19,259 bases of DNA from Clostridia bacterium (lineage in GTDB: Bacteria > Bacillota > Clostridia > Oscillospirales > CAG-272). Positions 8,078 to 13,371 of this stretch are shown here, one piece after another (the first letter of the stretch is position 1; each line of letters begins with the position of its first letter). The notes beneath the pieces are model-generated. The model was not told the DNA's origin. It ran no database searches and saw only the letters and a list, made by a program, of their open reading frames with translations. A program made the position numbers and the translations under genes. The stretch covers positions 1-19,259 of the forward strand of contig JAFQAM010000054.1 in NCBI GenBank assembly GCA_017416885.1. Direction: 5' to 3'.

Positions 8078-8298
8078 TTTATCAGACCTTTCTGCATTAA
8101 AGCTTCTTCAAATAATTTTGAATTTTTGTGCGCCATTCTGCCACTCCAAAAGATACCTTCACCTTTTGGAACTCTTTCGCACTCATAAAACATTGTTTTA
8201 TGCTTTATAATTTGTCCGTTATACTCACTTAGTACATTTTTAATTTTTGCTTTTATTTCGTGCTTTTCCTCGCAATAAGGACAATACATATTAGCCAT
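8062..8298 (-). CDS. Small zinc-ribbon-like protein, 78 aa
   Basis: It begins MANMYCPYCEEKHEI with a Cys-x2-Cys knuckle. A second candidate ligand is the Cys in FYECERVPKGEG, so the metal site is incomplete or uses other residues. The rest is basic and polar, ending LIKCNYP. Start ATG 8298 follows GAGGT and overlaps the stop of the 33-aa gene upstream; its own 3' end overlaps the methyltransferase start by 16 bp. The overlaps imply a coupled operon. Function unknown; a nucleic-acid-binding accessory to the methyltransferase is one guess. Confidence 0.7.
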   Translation of the reverse strand: MANMYCPYCEEKHEIKAKIKNVLSEYNGQIIKHKTMFYECERVPKGEGIFWSGRMAHKNSKLFEEALMQKGLIKCNYP

Positions 8299-8392
8299 TT
8301 GTTTTTACCTCGCAGCTATAACAAATTTGTCGGCTCTCCCCGGCGTAAGCTCCACAGGAAACACAAATATCAGGAATATATGTAGAAATCAT
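8291..8392 (-). CDS. 33-aa zinc-ribbon microprotein
   Basis: ATG 8392 follows AGAGGT at good spacing. The peptide holds CVSCGAYAGESRQICYSC, two Cys-x2-Cys pairs with ten residues between them: a minimal zinc ribbon. The stop TAA overlaps the start of the next gene (8298), whose ribosome site lies inside this ORF. Four properly spaced cysteines and a good ribosome site argue strongly that it is translated. Function unknown. Confidence 0.75.
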   Translation of the reverse strand: MISTYIPDICVSCGAYAGESRQICYSCEVKTNG

Positions 8393-8407
8393 AAATTTTT
8401 ACCTCTT

Positions 8408-8665
8408 TCATTCAACAAAATTTATAGGCATTACAAAAGTAAAATCATTTTTAGAACCTAAAAAGAATAAAATAGCCTTGAAAACATTTTTGCTTGTATT
8501 TTCATTATCGTATTCGCCTAATATCTTACGAATTATCTTTTTACCACTGTAAAACTCCAAACCTATAAAATAGGTATTATGATTTTTGGAAGGTGGTACT
8601 AAAACGATTGAACCTTGAACCTCAATAAGCTCATCTCGATCTTTATTTAAAATAAATTTTTTCAT
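8408..8665 (-). CDS. Hypothetical protein, 85 aa
   Basis: Not recognised. A small basic protein starting MKKFILNKDRDELIEVQ with alternating hydrophobic segments (SIVLVPP, YFIGLEFY, FKAILFFLGS) that suggest a compact beta-rich soluble fold rather than a membrane helix. The ribosome site (AGAAG) is weaker than its neighbours'. It lies 15 bp upstream of the zinc-ribbon microprotein gene in the same leftward operon. Confidence 0.65.
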   Translation of the reverse strand: MKKFILNKDRDELIEVQGSIVLVPPSKNHNTYFIGLEFYSGKKIIRKILGEYDNENTSKNVFKAILFFLGSKNDFTFVMPINFVE

Positions 8666-8691
8666 AAAACTTCTATTTTTTTAATTCTTAT

Positions 8692-9009
8692 TTACCTTTC
8701 TGTACTTTTTAAAAAACTACCACGAAAACTATAATTGAATGTATAAAACTTATTTGGAAAGCATTCGCTATAATTGGAATATAAATATTCAAGTGCTTTT
8801 TTAAAACTGCCAAATGTTAAAATTTCAAAATATATAACATCAGTTACACAAATATACATTTTAAATTTTCTGCTACTTTTCTTAATTAACACAATCATAG
8901 AATTACACAAGGACTTTATACGGACCTCGTTCAAATGCGCTTTAAAATTATGTGGAACATAACACCCCAAATGCTTTTTTATTGCTCTATCTACATACTC
9001 TTTTGTCAT
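8692..9009 (-). CDS. Hypothetical basic protein, 105 aa
   Basis: Not recognised. Starts at ATG 9009 behind CGAGGT. It begins MTKEYVDRAIKKHLG and is rich in Lys, Phe and Tyr (KKSSRKFKMYICVTDVIYF, FKKALEYLYSNYSECF). The net positive charge would fit nucleic-acid binding but there is no motif. It is the first leftward gene after the intergenic region that holds the candidate small RNA on the other strand. Confidence 0.65.
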   Translation of the reverse strand: MTKEYVDRAIKKHLGCYVPHNFKAHLNEVRIKSLCNSMIVLIKKSSRKFKMYICVTDVIYFEILTFGSFKKALEYLYSNYSECFPNKFYTFNYSFRGSFLKSTER

Positions 9010-9046
9010 AATTACCTCGAAAATATAAATTTTTTAAAATTTGATA

Positions 9047-9074
9047 TTGACTTTTAACGAATTTAGTGTATAAT
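9047..9074 (+). promoter_or_regulatory. Sigma-A-type promoter for a short plus-strand RNA
   Basis: TTGACT (9047-9052), 16-bp spacer, perfect TATAAT (9069-9074). It points away from the flanking leftward genes and no open frame follows it before a terminator. Its core resembles the promoter of the nuclease-like gene at 9954 (TTTAGTG just before the -10 region in both). Confidence 0.75.
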
Positions 9075-9080
9075 AATAGT

Positions 9081-9137
9081 AGCCAAAAGAAAATAATCTT
9101 TCATCCCTGCTCAATAGTGGCAGGGGCTTTTCTTTTT
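9081..9137 (+). ncRNA. Candidate small RNA, about 55 nt
   Basis: From the expected start 7 bases after TATAAT the transcript would run through AGCCAAAAGAAAATAATC to an intrinsic terminator. There is no ATG in any frame. The RNA barely touches the 3' end of the 116-aa gene on the other strand. Possible roles: replication primer or single-strand origin transcript, antisense control, or regulation of the element. Family unknown. Confidence 0.5.
9105..9137 (+). terminator. Intrinsic terminator of the candidate small RNA
   Basis: CCCTGC (9105-9110) pairs with GCAGGG (9120-9125), loop of nine bases, followed by GCTTTTCTTTTT on the plus strand. No U-run follows it on the minus strand, so it serves rightward transcription. 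Confidence 0.75.
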
Positions 9138-9486
9138 ATTGTTCTTTCCTTGTAGCAAACCTTGCTACATTCTTTCTAAATGCTGAACTAAATTTTCCCT
9201 CATTTTTATATGGCTTTATGTAACTTGCACGAGGGTTTATTTTTTTACCATTTATATTTGTTGAAAAATAAGAATTTTTTATCCCAGATGGTAATTCAAA
9301 AGAATTAAATTTATGTTTAAATAATCTTTTTTTCTTTAAATCTGTTTCTTTGCCATCATCATACTTATATAAATGTGTTGTTTGAACAGCTTTAACAACG
9401 CCTTTATCTTGAAATATTAAATAATTATGCTTTCCTTTAGAATTTCTATCAAACATATATTTGTCAGGAATACTAACTAATTTCAT
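9136..9486 (-). CDS. Hypothetical basic protein, 116 aa
   Basis: Not recognised. Starts at ATG 9486 behind AAGAGGTGATTTA. Strongly basic, starting MKLVSIPDKYMFDRNSKGK, with LKKKRLFKHKF and a C-terminus FRKNVARFATRKEQ; the charge suggests nucleic-acid binding. The leader upstream holds a stem-loop right before the ribosome site, similar to that of the 96-aa gene. Confidence 0.65.
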   Translation of the reverse strand: MKLVSIPDKYMFDRNSKGKHNYLIFQDKGVVKAVQTTHLYKYDDGKETDLKKKRLFKHKFNSFELPSGIKNSYFSTNINGKKINPRASYIKPYKNEGKFSSAFRKNVARFATRKEQ

Positions 9487-9508
9487 TAAATCACCTCTTA
9501 TTTTTATT

Positions 9509-9534
9509 TAGTAGCCTCGCAGCTACTATTTTTT
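9509..9534. promoter_or_regulatory. Stem-loop in the leader of the 116-aa gene
   Basis: TAGTAGC (9509-9515) pairs with GCTACTA (9522-9528). On the plus strand TTTTTT follows, giving a terminator-like signal; on the minus strand the stem sits just ahead of AATAAAAATAAGAGGT, the gene's ribosome site. It may act as an mRNA 5' structure or as a terminator of rightward transcripts. Confidence 0.5.
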
Positions 9535-9609
9535 ATAAATTTTCACAAAAGTGAGTGATTTTCGCCTTAAGATGATTATCACCAAAATTTGTGATTTTGT
9601 ACCCGGCAT

Positions 9610-9900
9610 TTATTCACTCTCGCAAATGAATTTATTTTTATATTCAGATAACTTTATACAAAGCTCTTTCAGACTTTTAAAAGAATATCTATTCATATAT
9701 GGATTGAATTTTTGTGTATCACAAACAGAAAGCTCAAACACATTTGTGCTTCTATGATAAATTTCCAAAAAGAAATTTTTTTGTTTATTTGAAATAAAAA
9801 ACCTCACTATTTCTCTCGTTTCATTCATCCGAAAGCTCTTAATATCTCTATTGAAGCCTATAATTCTGTCTATCTTATCTTTGGCTCTATGATAATTCAT
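9610..9900 (-). CDS. Hypothetical protein, 96 aa
   Basis: Not recognised. I choose ATG 9900 (MNYHRAKDKIDRIIG) behind AAGAGGTAAATGT. The longer reading from 9960 would run through the -35 box of the divergent promoter and lacks a ribosome site. The protein is basic with aromatic strands (VRFFISNKQKNFFLEIYHR) and may be a small alpha/beta domain. It is divergent from the nuclease-like gene and shares the 9901-10010 control region. Confidence 0.65.
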   Translation of the reverse strand: MNYHRAKDKIDRIIGFNRDIKSFRMNETREIVRFFISNKQKNFFLEIYHRSTNVFELSVCDTQKFNPYMNRYSFKSLKELCIKLSEYKNKFICESE

Positions 9901-9923
9901 ACATTTACCTCTTATTTTTATTT

Positions 9924-9950
9924 GATGGCTTTTATCTGCGCCATCTTTTT
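9924..9950. promoter_or_regulatory. Stem-loop in the leader of the 96-aa gene
   Basis: GATGGC (9924-9929) and GCCATC (9940-9945), then TTTTT on the plus strand. It lies directly before the TTGACA of the rightward promoter and, on the minus strand, just ahead of the ribosome site of the 96-aa gene. The layout repeats the one at 9509-9534. Confidence 0.45.
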
Positions 9951-9953
9951 TAT

Positions 9954-9982
9954 TTGACATTTTTTGGTTTTAGTGCTATAAT
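9954..9982 (+). promoter_or_regulatory. Strong promoter of the nuclease-like gene
   Basis: Perfect TTGACA (9954-9959), 17-bp spacer, extended TGC and perfect TATAAT (9977-9982). A GGGGG ribosome site follows at 10002-10006. It is the strongest promoter I see inside the element and drives its only long plus-strand gene. Confidence 0.85.
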
Positions 9983-10010
9983 CTAAAAAAACACTATTTT
10001 AGGGGGATAT

Positions 10011-10982
10011 ATGGAAAACAACGATTTAATTTGTCCTATTTGCGGGGAGCCTACTTTTGTTTATTACGGAAACCCACGAAAAGACCGTTTATGTAGCAAA
10101 CACGGAACTATGCTAAAAAAAGGGGAAATAGAACAATGTGAAAAATGTTCTAAATGGAAAACCACAGGCAAGCCTTGTCAATGTGAAAGTGCAAAGGAAA
10201 ATAAAGAAAACAAAACATCAAACAACACAGAAGAATTGACTTGTATTATTTGTGGCGAACCATCAAATGGTAAACCACAATGTAAAAAATGCTATTATGA
10301 AACTAAAGACTTTATGGAAATGTTAGACAAAAATAGCACTACAAGAAAAACCCGTGATTATTACTACAACTTAAAAGAAAGAATTTTCATTATTAAGAGT
10401 TTAGAAGAAACTCAAAAGCAATGTAATAAATTAATTGCAATCGCTATGGTAGGTGAACAATACAATGATGATACATCTTTAATTGATAGAGTTTACAGAG
10501 ATGTAGAAACTTTAATCAAAGGAAAACTAATTCCTCAACCAAACGACAAGTTTGATGAAGAACGAAAAGAAAAAGATGAACAAAAAAGCAAAATTCATAC
10601 CGCCCTTGATGGACACAATGTAGATTCAGACATGGAAGTAAGAATTGACGATGTTTTATTTAATGCTTGCATTTTACACTGCTACGGAAAAAGCATTGAA
10701 GAAATTACCGAAAAACGAAAAAAATGCGATTGGTTTATTCCAATAGTAAACGACGAAGGTATTTACATAGAATATTGGGGAATGAAAACACCAAAGTACC
10801 TTGAAGAACGCAAGGAAAAAGAAGAACTCTACAAATTACACAATATTCCGTATATTGGAATAGAAGCAGACGACCCCAAAATGGATACACAAACATTTAA
10901 AACTAATTTAATTAGGGATATAACCAATTTAGCAATAAAAGAATACGGTTTTATGCCTCGTTGGACTCGTCCTAAAAAATAA
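10011..10982 (+). CDS. Zinc-ribbon protein with PD-(D/E)XK-like nuclease domain
   Basis: 323 residues. The N-terminal hundred residues hold repeated zinc knuckles: Cys8-x2-Cys11 with Cys28/His31, Cys43-x2-Cys46 with Cys56/Cys58, and Cys78-x2-Cys81 with Cys91-x2-Cys94. A charged linker follows. The C-terminal domain (about 205-310) reads DSDMEVRIDDVLF, KCDWFIPI and IYIEYWGM, with Glu209, Asp240 and Glu254 as the candidate PD-(D/E)XK residues. The usual Lys is replaced by Trp, with a Lys-rich helix (EERKEKEELYK) after it; this variant is familiar from Vsr-like and helicase-linked nuclease domains. It has its own promoter and terminator and opposes all its neighbours, like a phage cargo gene. 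The target is unknown; anti-phage defence is an inference. Confidence 0.7.
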   Translation: MENNDLICPICGEPTFVYYGNPRKDRLCSKHGTMLKKGEIEQCEKCSKWKTTGKPCQCESAKENKENKTSNNTEELTCIICGEPSNGKPQCKKCYYETKDFMEMLDKNSTTRKTRDYYYNLKERIFIIKSLEETQKQCNKLIAIAMVGEQYNDDTSLIDRVYRDVETLIKGKLIPQPNDKFDEERKEKDEQKSKIHTALDGHNVDSDMEVRIDDVLFNACILHCYGKSIEEITEKRKKCDWFIPIVNDEGIYIEYWGMKTPKYLEERKEKEELYKLHNIPYIGIEADDPKMDTQTFKTNLIRDITNLAIKEYGFMPRWTRPKK

Positions 10983-10987
10983 TTATT

Positions 10988-11013
10988 AGGCTCACTCACT
11001 ATAGAGTGAGCCT
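10988..11013. terminator. Terminator between convergent genes
   Basis: AGGCTCACTC (10988-10997) and GAGTGAGCCT (11004-11013) form a perfect 10-bp stem with a 6-base loop six bases after the nuclease-like stop. The following TTTATAATT is a moderate U-tract; it can also serve the leftward 103-aa gene. Confidence 0.75.
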
Positions 11014-11019
11014 TTATAA

Positions 11020-11331
11020 TTAAAACTTTATATTACGAGATTTTTTATCAACACGTTGAGCAGCCTTCCACCCTCTTTGAAAAGAAATACTTTGTTTTTT
11101 TAATTCTTCATCAGATTCAAAAAAACCTCTATCGGAATCATTCATATACCTTGAATAACCCGTTGAATACTGTACTGACTTATTTTTAGACAAAGCTTTT
11201 TCATATTTATCAAAATCAACAGTTGATGAATTAGGACCAATTTGTCTTCTAAACTTATCAACAAATGCTCTTGCTTTTGATACATGATAATTTCTACGTT
11301 CTTGATATGAATATTTTTTCTTTTTAGCCAT
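11020..11331 (-). CDS. Hypothetical basic protein, 103 aa
   Basis: Not recognised. ATG 11331 follows GTGAGGT. It begins MAKKKKYSYQERRNYHVSKA and is rich in Lys, Arg, Ser and Tyr with no hydrophobic core segment, ending AAQRVDKKSRNIKF. The composition suggests a nucleic-acid-binding or disordered protein. Last gene of the leftward group that begins with the envelope genes. Confidence 0.6.
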   Translation of the reverse strand: MAKKKKYSYQERRNYHVSKARAFVDKFRRQIGPNSSTVDFDKYEKALSKNKSVQYSTGYSRYMNDSDRGFFESDEELKKQSISFQRGWKAAQRVDKKSRNIKF

Positions 11332-11346
11332 AATTTTACCTCACTT

Positions 11347-11541
11347 TTATAAATTTTCTAAATAGCAATAAGCTTCATAAAGGAAATTATATCTTCTTTT
11401 ATATTGCTTTTCATTTAAATTTTTTTCTTTCATTACCTTGGATTTGTCCTTGTTAGAGAACGCACCAACGCAATTTAATAATTCTTGCTTTGGTACACCT
11501 TGCTTTAATTTCTTATGTACCCAGGCTTTTGCTTTTCGCAT
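11347..11541 (-). CDS. Hypothetical protein, 64 aa
   Basis: I start it at ATG 11541 (MRKAKAWVHKKLKQG) because AAGAGGTGATTTA sits right upstream; the longer frame from 11589 would overlap the 31-aa gene and lacks such a site. It is a helical, basic protein with VPKQELLNCVGAFS and KQYKRRYNFLYEAY, possibly a small helix-turn-helix-like fold, but without a clear match. It begins four bases after the stop of the 31-aa one-helix gene. Confidence 0.6.
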   Translation of the reverse strand: MRKAKAWVHKKLKQGVPKQELLNCVGAFSNKDKSKVMKEKNLNEKQYKRRYNFLYEAYCYLENL

Positions 11542-11545
11542 TAAA

Positions 11546-11641
11546 TCACCTCTTATTTTGCAAATAAAGATAGATATTCCATAATCCAATAACTGTGGAT
11601 ATACAAAGACTTATTGTACTAATTACAAATGCAGGATTCAT
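11546..11641 (-). CDS. Second 31-aa single-helix membrane protein
   Basis: ATG 11641 follows AAGAGGTGATGTTGT. The peptide starts MNPAFVISTISLCISTVIGL, continues WNIYLYLQ and ends NKR: one hydrophobic helix with a basic C-terminus, so an N-out orientation is expected. Its stop TGA is part of the ribosome site of the 64-aa gene, indicating coupled translation. Same length as the gene at 6576-6671 but not similar in sequence. A small virion or envelope component is possible. Confidence 0.7.
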   Translation of the reverse strand: MNPAFVISTISLCISTVIGLWNIYLYLQNKR

Positions 11642-11668
11642 ACAACATCACCTCTTAATTTAAAAAGT

Positions 11669-11878
11669 TTATAATCTATTTGAATGATTTTTTTTGCCAA
11701 CAATCTTATTGTATTTAGCAAATTCATCTGCATTTAAAGACTTGCAATTACCATAAAAATTATTGCTTAATTTATTAAGCAGTGAATAATACTGCTTTTG
11801 TTCCTTAACAGGTAAAGAAAACACATGTCTTTTTACCTTTTGAACATCTTTTTTCTTACAATCAATATAAAATATCAT
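11669..11878 (-). CDS. Hypothetical protein, 69 aa
   Basis: Not recognised. Start ATG 11878 overlaps the stop of the upstream 278-aa gene in an ATGA junction, so translation is probably coupled. Lysine- and asparagine-rich soluble protein beginning MIFYIDCKKKDVQKVKRHV, with a predicted helical middle (LPVKEQKQYYSLLNKLSNN). Confidence 0.6.
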   Translation of the reverse strand: MIFYIDCKKKDVQKVKRHVFSLPVKEQKQYYSLLNKLSNNFYGNCKSLNADEFAKYNKIVGKKNHSNRL

Positions 11879-12711
11879 CTTCTTTTACGCTTTTTTCTTG
11901 AAACAACCAAGTATACAACAGACAAAGCAATTACAATAACACCACAAGTACCAAGAATAGCACCTAAATTATTTTGCATTTGTTTTCGGTCTTGTTCAGT
12001 TGATGCAGCTTCATATCCATTGTCATACTCGGCTTCTAATACATTTGAATATTCCTCAGACGCCATATAAATATCCTTTCCCTCAGCTTGTCCTATCTCT
12101 CTTTCAAGTAATAACATTTCGGGAAGCTCTGTTTCCTTGAAATTATTTATACCGTCTGCATATCCTGTGGTATATTGTCCTTTATATTCTTCGGTTGTCT
12201 TAAATTCTGCTACACCGTCTATTTTACCTTGAGTATGCCCCTCTGTATATTTGAGTTGTAAATCTTCATCTGTGATTTCATCATAAAAATAAAGCTTATT
12301 AAAAAGCGCTTCATTAAAAGAATTAGAAGCATTTATCCAAAGCTCATAAAATGTTGTACCAAAAGTTTCATTTTGCACAGCACACGCTGCTTGAAAATCA
12401 ACAAAATTTGCAGTTCCGTTAGTAGAACAGATGTAATCAACAAATTCTTGAAACGCCGCTGGCTGCATAGCAAAACATGAATCACCACTACTTGAATAAT
12501 AAGTAAAATAATTAAAATCATAATAGTATGAATCAGATGGCAATTGATAAGGAACCGACTCAAAATATCCAGATGCAGAGCTTTCAGCAGAAGAAGCAAA
12601 AACAGATTCATCCGATAGAATAAAATCATATTTGCTTGCTGAAGCACTTAAAGAAAAAACGAAAACACACATTAAAAATAAAGTGCAAATTAAAATAATT
12701 TTCTTTTTCAT
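11875..12711 (-). CDS. Secreted, C-terminally anchored protein with Gly-rich repeats, 278 aa
   Basis: A signal peptide (MKKKIILICTLFLMCVFVFS, cleavage likely after LSASA, residue 25) is followed by a Ser/Tyr-rich ectodomain. A repeat region at about 155-235 has the pattern G-x3-G-x3-x-F then T/S-E-E-Y (EGHTQGKIDGVAEF, TTGYADGINNF, MASEEY). One membrane helix (249-271) and a basic tail SRKKRKRR end the protein. It is thus a type I membrane protein displayed outside the cell. The next gene upstream encodes a protein of the same build, so the pair looks paralogous. In a filamentous-phage setting such proteins could be minor virion or assembly components; function not known. Confidence 0.7.
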   Translation of the reverse strand: MKKKIILICTLFLMCVFVFSLSASASKYDFILSDESVFASSAESSASGYFESVPYQLPSDSYYYDFNYFTYYSSSGDSCFAMQPAAFQEFVDYICSTNGTANFVDFQAACAVQNETFGTTFYELWINASNSFNEALFNKLYFYDEITDEDLQLKYTEGHTQGKIDGVAEFKTTEEYKGQYTTGYADGINNFKETELPEMLLLEREIGQAEGKDIYMASEEYSNVLEAEYDNGYEAASTEQDRKQMQNNLGAILGTCGVIVIALSVVYLVVSRKKRKRR

Positions 12712-12720
12712 ATCAATACC

Positions 12721-13371
12721 TTACTTTCTTTTCTTTTTCTTATTAATAAAATAGGTTGTAAGAAGCAAAACAATAACAAGACCGAATATACTAAACAAAA
12801 TTGCAAATAATGTAGATGGATCAACGGAATTTTTCATTCCTAAATTGTAACCATCTTCGTGGCCAACAATATATCCTTTTTCATAGCCACTATCTAAACA
12901 CGCTTCTTTGGTTAAAGCATATTCTTCACTATTACGAAAATCTGCTTTACCATCTGCCCATCCTTTATCATACATTTTCTTTTCTGCTTCTTCATATGCA
13001 CCATCATACCCGGCTTGATAACCGGCAGAAGCACCGTTTCTATATTGTTCTTCTAATGTAGATTCATATTCTATTGAACCTTTATAAGAGTCAACAGCTT
13101 CCGCAGCTCCGTTGTTATATATATCAAGCTTCATTTTTTCAAATTCGGAGCTTTTTAAATAACTATCAACAGCGTCAGCTCGTCCATCATTTAAGCCGTC
13201 TTCGTAGCCTTGGTTATAATGAACTCCGCTTGAATCTAAACAACAATTATTATTTTGATGTGATTCATCAAAATTTGCTCCATAATCGTCATCCGTTAAT
13301 GCAAATGAACTTATAGCAAAAACAAAAATCATTACAGTAGCAATAATAATACTTAAAATTCTTTTATTCAT
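12721..13371 (-). CDS. Secreted, C-terminally anchored repeat protein, 216 aa
   Basis: Signal peptide (residues 1-24, MIFVFAISSFA before the likely cleavage), an acidic ectodomain with several copies of a G-x3-G-(x)-A/D-F/Y...S-E-Y pattern (NQGYEDGLNDGRADAVDSY, then KGSIEYESTLEEQYRNG, YDKGWADGKADFRNSEEY, SGYEKGYIVGHEDGYNLG between about 52 and 178), a C-terminal helix (188-208) and the tail NKKKKRK. A vicinal Cys43-Cys44 pair is unusual. The start overlaps the stop of the 639-aa gene by one base, so the two are coupled. It shares the repeat and anchor design of the 278-aa protein. Function unknown; an envelope-spanning or virion role is inferred. Confidence 0.7.
   Translation of the reverse strand: MNKRILSIIIATVMIFVFAISSFALTDDDYGANFDESHQNNNCCLDSSGVHYNQGYEDGLNDGRADAVDSYLKSSEFEKMKLDIYNNGAAEAVDSYKGSIEYESTLEEQYRNGASAGYQAGYDGAYEEAEKKMYDKGWADGKADFRNSEEYALTKEACLDSGYEKGYIVGHEDGYNLGMKNSVDPSTLFAILFSIFGLVIVLLLTTYFINKKKKRK

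Noticed and set aside
12333..12647. 104-codon frame inside the 278-aa gene
   Set aside because: Same-strand shadow frame with no ribosome site and low-complexity Leu/Ile content; the 278-aa frame has signal peptide, anchor and ribosome site.
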